A stretch of DNA of 64,000 nucleotides, taken from positions 652,966-716,965 of the forward strand of contig NW_003314356.1 in assembly GCF_000143415.4 (NCBI RefSeq), written 5' to 3'. The stretch comes from Selaginella moellendorffii. Lineage: Eukaryota; Streptophyta; Lycopodiopsida; Selaginellales; Selaginellaceae. The position numbers and the translations under genes are program-made. Under the pieces are notes generated by a model. That model saw nothing but the letters and a program-made list of their open reading frames with translations. It was not told where the DNA came from and did no database searches. This document shows positions 22,702 to 33,247 of the stretch, piece after piece; position 1 is the stretch's first letter, and every line of letters begins with the position of its first letter.

Positions 22702-25592
22702 GCTTGATACGAGCAAACCTTTATCATCTTTTGCAAAACTGCCTCTGTTTGTATCCTCTTGCATTCCTCCAATACCCGAGCTTGCTCCTCCCACATTCCT
22801 AAGCTCGCAAAGAGATTTCCCATCAGCGTATAAGCGGAGTAAGTTCTCTCGTCCAGCCCCACAATCGTTTCAAAAGCCAGCCTTCCCAGCTCTAGATTCC
22901 CCCACTTTCCACACGCGCCCAGGAACGCTGTCCATGCTACTACGTTCGATGGTATATTGCTCTTCAGCACCACAATGGCCTCATCCAGATAATTGGCACG
23001 TCCCAGAAGATCCACCATGCAGGCGTAATGCACGGCATCCACAGTAATGTCCCGGTCTGCTCGCATTGCCTCGAAGTACGTCTTTCCCTTCTCGACAAGC
23101 CCAGCATGACTGCAAGCTGCTAGAACTGAGAGATACGTGATTCTGTCTCCTTTCATCCCTTGTCTCTGCATTTCTTCAAACAGTTCAATCGTCTTCTGTG
23201 CGTCTCCTTGACGACTGTATCCCGCTATCAGAGAAGTCCATGCCGAAACACTTCTCGGGTCTGTGACTGCTTCAAACAGCTGTTGAGAGACTGAGATCCT
23301 GCCGCACCTGCCATAGAAATCGACCAGCGAGTTGGCCACCAAAACGTTGTTCTCTAGTCCGCACCTACAGATGTCAGCTTGAATCTGCTTTCCAGTTTGC
23401 AGTGCCACCACACAACCACAGGCCGAAAGAGCCGCAACTACCGTCCGAGAATCCGGAAGAAAACCACTTTGCTGTTGCATGCTGGTGAAGAGATCTAGAG
23501 CCAGCTGTCCCTCGCTGTTTTCAACGAGTGCTGACATGAGAGCGTTCCAGGACACCACGTCGTGATGAAGCATCCGGTCAAATGCGGCTCGGCAATCCAG
23601 CAAGCTTCCGCATTTTGCGTACACGTCCACCAACGTGTTGGCCACGAACATATCGCCCAGTTTTCCTGTTTTACCAGCTTCGGAGTGCAAGGCCATAACC
23701 TTTTCCAAGCACTCCACCTTCACCACTTTGCCACTGACGTGCTTGCCTTCGTCTCGTTCAGCTAGATTACCGCATGCCGTCAGAGCAGCAACAAAGCTCT
23801 GCGAGTCTGGCGGACATCCCTGGCTTCTCATCTTGGTAAACAGCTCGAAAACTAGCTCCGCTTCACCATTACGAACGTATCCCAGCATGAGCGAGTTCCA
23901 CAAAACCACATCCCGATGAAGCACTTTTTCAAACACTGTCCGGGCATTGTCCATGCTCCCGGAGTTCGCGTACATGTCCACCAGCGCCGTAGCCACAAAA
24001 ATGTCTGCGTCCCACCTGTTCCTTGCGGCTAGCGAGTGAATGTCCATGCCTCTTTTCAAAGCTCCGCTCTTGACTTTGGCAAGCTTGTCACCTTCTTCTT
24101 GCTCAGCCAAGCTTGTACAGGCCATCAACGCTGCAACGAAACTTCTGCCATCGGGGACGCAACCTCCAGAGACCATGCTCTCAAACAAGGAAAACGCCAC
24201 CTCGGCCTCGCCACATTCCACATAGCCCAGCATGAGAGCAGTCCAAGAGACCACGTCCCGCTCAGGCATCCTGTCAAAAACCTTGTGAGCATCAGCCAGG
24301 CTTCCACATTTTGCATACATACCAATTAAGCTGTTGCCGACGAAAGTATCACTTTGAAAACCGCCCTTGGTAGCGTCCAGATGGATCTTCTTCCCAACTT
24401 CTAGAGTCACCTCTTTCAAATACTGTCCGGCAACGAGCTTCGCCTCTTCTTTCTGTGCTACCCCAGCACAGGCTGCGAGGACTGCAACGTAAGTGCGTGA
24501 ATTCGGTGAACAGCCCTCTGACTGCATGGAGTAAAACATCTCTAGAGCCAGCTCCTCCTCCCCGTTTTCAGCACAGCCGAGTATGAGAGAGGTCCAGCAT
24601 ACGACGTCGCGGCGAGCCATTCCCCTGAAAACCGACGTAGCATCGGCCAAGCTGCCGCACTTGCAGTACATATCGACGAGAGTGCTTGCCACAAAGATAT
24701 CCTTGTCAAATCCACGTTTTGCAGCTTGAGAGTGAATAGCTGAGCCCTTCCTCAAGCTTCCGAGCTTGAGAACTCTGCCGTCAACCAGCTCGCCCGGCTC
24801 CAAAGACGCTAAAGTAGCACAAGCCTTGAGCGCAGCGACGAAAGTCCGAGAGTTTGGTTCGCATCCCCGAGAAACCATTTGTGAGAACATCTCCAAAGCC
24901 AGGTTCCCGTCACCAGTCTCCGCGTATCCCATGATCAAAGTTGTCCACGACACGACGTTGGGACTTCGAATCTTCTCAAACACCGCTCGAGCATCCACCA
25001 GGCTCCCACACTTGGCGTAGAGACTGATCAGGATGTTCTCCACGAACTCGTCGGACTCGTAGCCATACTTGGCAACCCGGCGATGGAGCTCCGTCCCTTT
25101 CCCCAAGCATCCGAGCTTGACGACCTTGCGGCAAACTTCCTGTCCCACTTCCTTCTCGGCCAAGTTGACACAGGCCATCAGTCCAGCCACGAAACTCCGG
25201 TCGTTTGGACAGCAGCCACTTCTTTCCATTCCCCTGAGCAGCTCCAAAGCCAAATCCTCCTGGCCATTCACTGCGTAACCGAGCAGTAGCGCGTTCCAGG
25301 ACACCACGTCTCGAGCCGGCATCTCATCGAACACCTTGCGAGCGTCGGCCATTTTCCCACACTTAGCATACATGTCCACCACCGCGGTCGCGACGAAAGC
25401 ATCTGCAAAGATCCCCGTGCTCTCACGGGCGTCAGTATGGATTCTCTGGCCTGCTTCCAAGTACCTCAAGCTCCCGCACGCCTTGAGAGCCGCAAGAACG
25501 CCGCTCGACAGCCATGCCTCCAATTTGGAAATCTTCTCTATGGCTGCCGCTCGCTGCTCCACGAACTGCATCAAAGATTCAAGATCGATCAA
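22698..25592 (-). CDS. PLS-type pentatricopeptide repeat protein (upstream gene of the pair)
   Basis: Intronless 964-residue PPR protein, probably organelle-targeted RNA processing or editing. From residue 30 on it is a near-continuous PLS array: repeated DVFVA-type joints, LVDMYAKCGSLADA, RDVVSWNALMLGY, and ends in an E-type region (HYACMVDLLGRANYLDEA, AWTAFLGACGKWGNLELG, YTLMGNLFASLGMWEE) without E+ or DYW. A recurring insert of about 15-20 residues (for example LAEKEVGQEVCRKVVKLGCL, LASLEPGELVDGRVLKLGSL) separates the S and P motifs in at least five units. The N-terminus shows no obvious transit peptide. It shares its 5' region with the divergent 14-3-3 gene and overlaps the next PPR start by 4 bases. 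Its sequence and insert pattern suggest the pair arose by tandem duplication. Confidence 0.93.
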   Translation of the reverse strand: MIDLESLMQFVEQRAAAIEKISKLEAWLSSGVLAALKACGSLRYLEAGQRIHTDARESTGIFADAFVATAVVDMYAKCGKMADARKVFDEMPARDVVSWNALLLGYAVNGQEDLALELLRGMERSGCCPNDRSFVAGLMACVNLAEKEVGQEVCRKVVKLGCLGKGTELHRRVAKYGYESDEFVENILISLYAKCGSLVDARAVFEKIRSPNVVSWTTLIMGYAETGDGNLALEMFSQMVSRGCEPNSRTFVAALKACATLASLEPGELVDGRVLKLGSLRKGSAIHSQAAKRGFDKDIFVASTLVDMYCKCGSLADATSVFRGMARRDVVCWTSLILGCAENGEEELALEMFYSMQSEGCSPNSRTYVAVLAACAGVAQKEEAKLVAGQYLKEVTLEVGKKIHLDATKGGFQSDTFVGNSLIGMYAKCGSLADAHKVFDRMPERDVVSWTALMLGYVECGEAEVAFSLFESMVSGGCVPDGRSFVAALMACTSLAEQEEGDKLAKVKSGALKRGMDIHSLAARNRWDADIFVATALVDMYANSGSMDNARTVFEKVLHRDVVLWNSLMLGYVRNGEAELVFELFTKMRSQGCPPDSQSFVAALTACGNLAERDEGKHVSGKVVKVECLEKVMALHSEAGKTGKLGDMFVANTLVDVYAKCGSLLDCRAAFDRMLHHDVVSWNALMSALVENSEGQLALDLFTSMQQQSGFLPDSRTVVAALSACGCVVALQTGKQIQADICRCGLENNVLVANSLVDFYGRCGRISVSQQLFEAVTDPRSVSAWTSLIAGYSRQGDAQKTIELFEEMQRQGMKGDRITYLSVLAACSHAGLVEKGKTYFEAMRADRDITVDAVHYACMVDLLGRANYLDEAIVVLKSNIPSNVVAWTAFLGACGKWGNLELGRLAFETIVGLDERTYSAYTLMGNLFASLGMWEEQARVLEECKRIQTEAVLQKMIKVCSYQA

Positions 25593-26114
25593 TGCTGCTG
25601 GATCGCACGAAGAAATGCCTCACATTCTTGAGCGGCGATCGAGTCCGATCGCAGAGCCGCATCATAATCCATTGCCAGCGAGACGAAATACTCGCTCAAA
25701 GCTCTCGACAAGGAGTCGCTGGATCAATGCCGGTGACACGATGAAACCTAATCACATTTTAGAGCTCCAATTGCAGCAACCTGATCGTCCATCGCCTGAT
25801 CGTGATCGTATCGCGAGCCTAGAACCCTAGAAGCTCTGCTAGAGCCCTAAATATTCGTACGAGAGGTCCGTACTAAAAGAGAATCTAAGTGTGCCGGAGA
25901 ATCGAACCGCCGGCCTCTAGCTCCACGAGAAAAGCTCTCTTTTGCGCTCTCCCAAACCCTAGGAGGAGCGCGCACGGCGAGGAACAGGTGAGTGCTCGTG
26001 GATTGGATCTATCCTCTCGGCGCTGAAATTTCTTGTGACCGCTTGCCGGCGCGCTTGAAATCTCTCCCAAATCCCTCGAGATCCTCTCTCACTCCCGCCC
26101 TGTCCAATCCAGGA
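25593..26114. promoter_or_regulatory. Divergent promoter region, PPR (-) and 14-3-3 (+)
   Basis: 522 bp between the two start codons. CCCTAG/AACCCTAG motifs occur near 25824-25850 and 25955-25970. A stretch at 25880-25970 read on the minus strand resembles part of a tRNA (GGGAGAGCGCAAAAGAGAG, then GGTTCGATTCTCCGG), but its T-stem does not pair in the standard way. Confidence 0.4.
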
Positions 26115-27193
<1,079 letters not shown>

Positions 27194-27351
27194 TAGCTGT
27201 TAGACACCTCTCTCTTTCCTGCCTTGGTACTGTTGATTTTTTTTGGTTCCTGAATACATTATTTGGCTTGCACTAACTCCATCTCTATGTTGCTTGTCTA
27301 GAACTTGTGGTTGATTGAGCCCTGGATCTCCACTACCTCTTTTTTGATTCT

Positions 27352-27929
27352 CTATGGACATTTCAAGCCTCCCCTGTGGTTGGTCATGGTTGCATAGCAG
27401 GGGCATGTCTCTCTGTTGCCATAGGTTCCAGGAGGAACACAATGGCACTTTGCACAGCAGATGTTACAGCACTTGAGGCATCTCTTTGGTCTGCCTGCTT
27501 TGGAGCACCTCCTGTTGCATTCTTTGGTACAGTCTGTTTTGTTTTGTTGTGGATCACAGGACAGGGAAATTGAGACATCTCATCAGCACAGCCAAGTGGA
27601 TGAAGGAAGCTTTATAAACACTTTACCAATTGGGGCTGGTGAGGAGGGTCCTGGAGCAGGGGTAGAGTTGGATGAAGTCACTTCCACCTGGTAAACAAAA
27701 CAGGTTTATTGTGTTTTTTTTTTTTTTTTTGCATTATTTTTGCATTATTTTGGTACTCACTGGTGGTATGTAGATAGCTGGTAGGAGCTCATCCACATCA
27801 TGTTGTGACTCCAAACTGCTGTCTACCTGGAACCAAAATGGTGTTGCTAGTAGAGTAAGATGAAATCACCTCATCAGAGATCCATAACAGGAATGCCAGA
27901 AAGATCAGTGAAGAAATCCTCATGTCCAT
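27352..27929 (-). CDS. Snakin/GASA family secreted cysteine-rich peptide
   Basis: Gibberellin-regulated (GASA/snakin) peptides are secreted, disulphide-rich and act in growth or defence. Four small exons on the minus strand, 27929-27870, 27826-27761, 27687-27627 and 27533-27352, give 122 residues with perfect phase. Exon 1 is a signal peptide ([20 protein letters not shown]). Exons 2-3 are an acidic, Pro/Ser-rich spacer. Exon 4 is the GASA domain: [39 protein letters not shown] and a terminal LKCP. All twelve canonical cysteines are present, plus one extra in the LKCC position. It is convergent with 14-3-3 (200 bp apart) and divergent from the SRA gene. Confidence 0.93.
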
Positions 27930-28249
27930 GCTTCTTTGATCATGGAGGGGAGAGTGTGTTTTTTATTCCCAGCACAAAACTACAAACTATGTTGGTAAGT
28001 CCACCATGATAACGAGATTTACAATTCTGAGCCGGCCGACAAAAGATCACTTTTATCTTGACTACTCTTGACTGTGGAATGACTGTGAAATGAGTTGACC
28101 AAGTTGACCAACAATCGAACAAGTAGGGTTTTAGCGTTCTGTTCTAGGAGGAATGGTACAGTGCGCTTTTGTGTCCGGCATTTTTTTCTCCTTTTCTTCT
28201 TTTTGTGTAGGCCCTTGTGCTGTATGATCGCGAGGAGGCGGAGCAAGAA

Positions 28250-29265
28250 ATGGAGGGGGGCGATGGAAAAATGGAGGCCGAACTTTGCATCAGTCTGAGC
28301 ACCAGCTGCTCGTCCGAAGCTCCTTCTTCGCCCAGTTCCTCCTCGACTTGCAGCGTCGATCGAGTCGCCGTCCGCAGAGCTCTCCAACATTTTGAGATGC
28401 TGCGCTCCGCGGACAAGGCAGGCCGTGCCGACCTCAACGCCGGCAAAGCCATGCGTCAACAGGCAAGCATCTCTCCACTTTCTTTCCTTCTCTCACTGGG
28501 TTCGCTTCTGGGACTTTTCGTTTCTTGGTTCGATGGTTTTGTTCCTTTTGCTTCTGTGCTCCAGACTCTGTCTCTTTGTTTCAACCTATGTGTTCTTGGA
28601 CTTCTCAAAGATCGGATCTTGGGTCTTCCTTTAGAAACTCTCTATAAGTGCTCGTGTCTGATCTATTTTGCAGGGTATGTGGCTAAACCGTGTAAAATAC
28701 TTTGGCCACGTCCCGGGTGTGGAAGTTGGCGACGTCTTCCACTTCCGCGTCGAGCTTTGCATCGTGGGGCTCCACGGCCACATCCAAGGCGGCATCTCGT
28801 GGATTGGTGGCGACGACAACAAGTGGGGCGAGCCAGTCGCAAACAGCATCGTTCTCTCTGGTGGCTACGAAGACGACGACTCGGGCGAGCGCTTTGTCTA
28901 CCACGGTGCTGGGGGCAATCACCAAAACACCGCCCGGCCCGGGTGTTATGCCCAGGACCAGAGCCTGGATCGGGGAAATCTTGCTCTCGCCAACGCTTTT
29001 CTGTTCCAGGTTCCAATCCGGGTGATTCGGGGAATCGAGTCTGGGCTCAAGAAGAAGAGCTATCGCTACGATGGTCTGTTTAGAGTGACTCGCTACTGGG
29101 ACGAGGTTGATGGGGATGGATGGACGGTTTACAAGTTCCTGGTGGAGCGGAAGGGGATGAGTTTCGACAAGAACGAAGTGGCGAAGTAAGTTGGTTTTGT
29201 TTTGGTGTTCCTTGCTTGATCTTTTCATGCCTTTCAGGAATCTGAGGAAGTACCGCACTAGCTAG
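28250..29265 (+). CDS. Stand-alone SRA (SET- and RING-associated, YDG) domain protein
   Basis: SRA domains read methylated cytosine; in plants they are usually part of SUVH histone methyltransferases or VIM/UHRF1 ubiquitin ligases. Three exons (28250-28462, 28674-29185, 29238-29265) give 250 residues. The core reads FGHVPGVEVGDVFHFRVELC, IVGLHGHIQGGI, IVLSGGYEDDDSG, VYHGAGGN, QDQSLDRGNLALANA, VRVIRG-like VPIRVIRGIE and YRYDGLFRV, all classic SRA positions. No SET or RING follows; the frame ends NLRKYRTS. The first intron starts with GC (CAG|GCAAGC) and ends TTTTGCAG. I start at ATG 28250; the frame is open upstream, so an extra exon cannot be excluded. A Ser-rich N-terminus precedes the domain. 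Confidence 0.88.
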
Positions 29266-29296
29266 GAAATTGAACAAAGACCCGTCCCGGAAGTAT

Positions 29297-29500
29297 CTCA
29301 AAGTTTTGCTCTTTGTAAATATAAGTGATCACGATTTCGCAAAAGCACATTGTGTAAGTTTTGCGCTTCGCAGCATCCACTCCAACAGCAGCATTGCTGT
29401 GAAGCTTGCAATCTCCAAGAAAAGCTCTCCAAGCAACCAATGATCTCACAAAAAACTTTTAACTTGCCAAACATGTCCATGAGTTGAGTTTCATGCTCCA
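29297..29500 (-). pseudogene. PPR E-motif fragment
   Basis: The minus-strand reading LVAWRAFLGDCKLHSNAAVG at about 29440-29380 matches the start of a PPR E motif (VAW..LLGACK.H.N...G). Nothing PPR-like continues in frame on either side, so this is a relic. The stretch lies between the SRA and PIG-F genes. Confidence 0.5.
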
Positions 29501-29684
29501 CAAATGCCCAAAGCTAGAGCCGACCTCCAGCTTAATGGACAATTACCTGCAGAAACAAAGGACACCTCTGCAAACAGCTAACCTGAGAAATAGTTCCAGA
29601 TCCTCATTTGTTCTGGACGTGGCGATCTATGAAAACACTAGATAGATCGAACCTTTCTGAAGTTAGTCATTCTTTCGATTTGAT

Positions 29685-30684
29685 TTACTTTTGTTTCCCG
29701 CTCTTGTGCACGAACAGGATGAATGTCACAAGCGACCCCAGCAAGTAGCCACCGGTTGCTCCATAAGTGCATGAGATCGGCCATTGCTGAAAAAGAGCGA
29801 GTAGAAAACTACAATGGAAAAAAGACTGGGATGTATTGGACCTGCCATTCGCGTTCCCAGTCCAGGGGCATTGGCCAGGCACCAATCCAGGCTCCCACAG
29901 CAGCACCATGAGCGGGCACGCAAACTAGCAGCTCCAGAGAACCGCTTGGCCTGTAAAGTCGAGAGCAAACTTTACTTGAGAAGCTGACAAGAGAGAAGTA
30001 TTCGACGAAGCTTGAACCTCGTGAACGCGAAAACTTGTTGCCAGCGTCGCCATGAAGGGCCTAGAACCATGCCAGCGGGCGCGATCTGCGTTGCAAAGGC
30101 GGCATAAGAAACTAGAGGAATCAAACAAAAAAACACGAGAGACCATCAAAGTTGACATGAAAAAGCTCCAATAGAAGGTCGGCCAGAAAAACCTGCAGGA
30201 CACCAGCAAATACAAACTGCTGTTTTTTATTCTTTTTTCTTCACTGACTCGTTTCCAAACGGTGCACCCAGTGTTATGGCGAAGAATGCAATGGCAGAAG
30301 CTCCTGGCATGGAAGATCCATTCTGTCTTAGAACAAAACCAGCAAAAGAATTCACAAAACTCACCTAAAGGAATGCAGAGAAGGCCTCGCATGAGCGCCT
30401 GCCAAGCCTGAGACGAGAAGAGCAAGTGAAAGAAAATCCAAGACGTCAAAAAGAGAGGAAAAAAAAAACTCTTACCGGACAATCGCAAACAATGGTGCTA
30501 AAGAGAAGAACTTGGAGGAGGATGAGCTGAGAGAGGAAAAAACTGTCAATCCTCGCGCACGCTTTGATGGATCAGTCGATCTCACCGAATAGAAGCGACC
30601 TATGAACGCTGGAGAATGCAGCAATGCCACCGCCGCTCCCACAGCCAGCGCGCTAGACGCTGCCAGCACCGATCTAACCCCCAT
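29685..30684 (-). CDS. PIGF: GPI-anchor biosynthesis protein PIG-F (Gpi11)
   Basis: ER membrane partner of PIG-O and GPI7/PIG-G in adding ethanolamine phosphate to the GPI anchor. I join eight exons, 30684-30586, 30526-30476, 30407-30365, 30303-30249, 30192-30137, 30111-30018, 29950-29842 and 29786-29685, to 202 residues with unbroken phase. Several hydrophobic helices are visible (LILLQVLLFSTIVC; TFYWSFFMSTLMV). The diagnostic C-terminal part is strong: LGPSWRRWQQVFA, RPSGSLELLVCVPAHGAAVG, AWIGAWPMPLDWEREWQ, WPISCTYGATGGYLLG. It ends in a basic HKSGKQK tail. Two donors are non-standard in sequence (GTCAGT after exon 4, GTTCAA after exon 6); other choices break the frame. Family call is firm, exon edges 4-6 less so. 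Confidence 0.87.
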
Positions 30685-30908
30685 AAAAGAGTTGAACTAG
30701 GGCTTTTGACTGACTGACATCACAAACTCACTAAACCCTTAAGATGAAAAAACTATGCTAAATTTGAGTAATTTTTTTAGAAATTATATTAATAGAATAG
30801 AGTAATTTAAAGTTTAAGGATTAGGTTTCTTCGAGAGGCGTCTGAAGCAAATTTCAGCTCCTCGACTTCGTTGCAGCTGCTCAAGCTTCTCCAGTTGGAG
30901 GTTCCTGG

Positions 30909-32120
30909 ATGTCTTCGTCGTCGAAGGAACCGGAAGGAACTCCTTCCTCCTCGAGTCCTCCGGCCATGCTGAAACCGCACTTTGGCTCCGATGGACTCCC
31001 TTTCACGAACAGCAGCCAGTACAGCGAGACACAGCCAACTCCCACTGCAAGTTCTTGGTAAGTAATTTTGTAGATACTTATGATTGAATGTCTAATCAAT
31101 TGTTTGTAGGGAAATCGAAACTGCTCCATTTGATCCTCATGAAGAATTCGAGAATGCTGCTTTCGAACAATCAGCGTAAGTTTTTCGTTACTATATGCCA
31201 TTGTAATTTACTATTAGTTTTTACAGGGAACCGTCCAAAATTGTTCTGCCCAATAAGAAAGCAATGGATGAGGAAACTTTGTTGGTGGAAATGTACAAGA
31301 ACATGAAGGAGCTGAGACAGGACGTACAAGAGCTGGTAAAGGAGATGAGACAGGGCGTACAAGAGCTGAAAACGGGAGTACAAGAACTGAAAACGGGAGT
31401 ACAAGAACTGAAAACGGGCGTACAAGATCTGAGAAATGACGTCAAGGACATCCTTATTAAACTATACGTCTTGCGGCTCGACGTTTCTATAGTCTGTGAG
31501 CTAGGAGCGCGAACTCTCCTCAAAGCATTTGTCGAAGACAAGTACAGTGCAGCGTTGGAAGTGCCTTTTGCAAGGAGGCTATCATATACTCCAATTCGGA
31601 AATTGGAGGAGATGGTAAGCTTGTGTTTGTATTCCGAAGAGAAAGAGGGGACTCCGCGGTATGCTGAAATCGATTGTTATGCTGGATTTAAAGTGAATGG
31701 GTAAAATATTCTGTTTAAAGTTTTAAGTTACTGACACATCTATGCAGAGGAGTGTTTGTGGCAGAGGTTACGAGATTTTCAGTATGTAGGAAAGGCTCGA
31801 AGTACGTTCATCCAACTAAGCCTACGTGGGATGAAAGCTCAAAGCTACTTTACATGGTAGTTTTAATATCATAGTTGGAAAGGAAGTGAAGCTTGGAATG
31901 TTTTTTTTTCTAGATGATACAATTGGAGAGAGCTATTCGCGCAACGGAAGAAAATGGCCACAAGGTGAAGGTAGCCGCACTCGCAGCAATCAAGTTCCGG
32001 AAGATCCAGGACGAAAAAGATGGGAGGGACTTGATGGAAGCTGTGTTGAAACATTGGAGCTTCAACTCAAGGTTGCAGCAGCTCTTGAATGACGGTGATT
32101 TGCATGTTGTAGCTTTGTGA
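30909..32120 (+). CDS. Coiled-coil protein with a nuclease-like C-terminal region
   Basis: Five exons (30909-31057, 31110-31175, 31227-31700, 31748-31856, 31914-32120) join in phase to about 334 residues. After a Ser/Pro-rich start comes a coiled coil built from near-exact copies of VQELKTG (31300-31440). Next is a segment CELGARTLLKAFVEDKYSAA, then YAEIDCYAGFKVNGGVFVAE followed by VTRF. The plan of coiled coil, ELGAR-like helix, then E-x-D and V-x-E-V strands resembles the PD-(D/E)XK nuclease-like proteins of the DUF3782 kind known from archaea and cyanobacteria. Here the catalytic Lys is Thr, so it is probably inactive if related. I do not recognise a plant family. It is divergent from PIG-F with 225 bp between starts. 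Confidence 0.65.
31357..31440 (+). repeat. In-frame 21-bp tandem repeats
   Basis: GTACAAGAACTGAAAACGGG-type units begin at 31357, 31378, 31399 and (diverged) 31420; each encodes one VQELKTG heptad of the coiled coil. Near-identity at DNA level points to recent expansion. Confidence 0.9.
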
Positions 32121-32125
32121 CAAGG

Positions 32126-32320
32126 AAAGGCTCTTAAAAGAAACTCTCGTGGAGCTTGCCCACACCTTTCTAGTAAACCAAGGAACTTTAAATGGAACGC
32201 TTGATTTTCTATTGCAATACCAAAATGGAAGCAATGGAGACCTGTTTATAGGAGCTCGAAGCAAAAGAGAAAGGATAACATACGATTTGTATCACAGCCG
32301 ACAGCTCATAGTCTCAAAGT
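32126..32320 (+). other. Possible orphan exon
   Basis: An open stretch reads LKETLVELAHTFLVNQGTLN and continues with DFLLQYQNGSNGDLFIGARS and ITYDLYHSRQLIVSK, with natural-looking composition, directly after the coiled-coil gene's stop. I found no start or partner exon and do not recognise it. It could be a relic of a longer 3' end of the previous gene. Confidence 0.25.
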
Positions 32321-32412
32321 TTGTTTTTTTTTTTTTTTCTGTTCTGTTTTTAGCAATGACAAGTATAAGAGTGCGTTGTGGTGATTCCATTCCAGTGGCA
32401 ATGGGGCCAAAG

Positions 32413-33090
32413 TATGGCCGGAGGTTTTAGATTTTGATCCATTTGCATTGGATTGGAGACAGCATTGGGGGCCCTCTGGAAGGCGGGAGAGATTCTGTTC
32501 GGCCATTTCAAAGGAAATCCAGGGATGATTCGACGTGGAAGCCGCAGCCGCGCACAAAAAGGATGTGGCGCCCTCGCAACAGGAGATCGATGCCGAGAAT
32601 CGAGCGAGAGTTTCTTCGATGAGCTCGCAAGAAATCTCTGACGCTCACAGGATAAAGCCATGCTACTCCAAAAGACGCGAAGATGCAAATTCCTGTTCGA
32701 GCGAACGAGCAAGAAAAGAGTGTCAAAGTGGTGGCCGGAGGCATGACGAGCGCATGGACCGAGAGGGTCGAAGCTATTTTGGCTTGGATGGAGACACAGA
32801 CATTTCCGGTAAGTTTCTTTTTTCCTTTTTAGTTTTCTTGGAGCTGACAATACTGTATACAAGATATTTCTAGCGTTGCGCAGCCGAAGGAGAGCCTTCT
32901 GCACTGTGCTACACCATCTAGGAGGCCGCATTACTTTCACCAAGCATGGTAGTGTTTCTCTAAAACACAAGATAATGCGATTTTGTTTTCTAAGGATAGA
33001 GCTCTGCTGGGACCATTCTCAAATGCTGCTAGTGGCCTCCAAGACGGAAGAAATGACTTGTCTTGGTCCACAGCCGCCCTCAAAGCTTAA
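32413..33090 (+). pseudogene. RPAP1/MINIYO-like fragment
   Basis: RPAP1 (MINIYO in plants) carries RNA polymerase II into the nucleus and is normally about 1,300-1,500 residues. This fragment has PSQQEIDAENRARVSSMSSQ followed by EISDAH, the RPAP1 N-terminal signature. In a shifted frame it has MTSAWTERVEAI, and in the first frame again FGLDGDTDIS. A GTAAGT intron then joins to ALRSRRRAFCTVLHHLGGRI, and a further short exon ends at TAA 33088-33090. The conserved pieces sit in different frames, and the rest of the gene is absent, so this is a decayed partial copy. Its start, and the WPEVLDFDPFALDWRQHW segment upstream (32413 on), are of uncertain origin. Confidence 0.5.
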
Positions 33091-33247
33091 GTACATATGC
33101 TCTTTCGTTTGTTTCTTCTATTGACATTCCTGGCTTACTATCACTTTGGAATACACTCTTTTGGTCGCAGAGGTCATGGCATTGCAATTATATCATGGTT
33201 TAGTGTTGTTTTAGATAATTACATAGAGCTCTGGGAATAAATTTTTT

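Noticed and set aside
21157-25278. Many plus-strand frames over the two PPR genes
   Set aside because: Antisense shadows of the PPR arrays; their periodic Ser/His/Leu composition mirrors PPR codons read backwards.
28019-29258. Minus-strand frames over the SRA gene
   Set aside because: Antisense of the SRA exons and intron; no independent motif.
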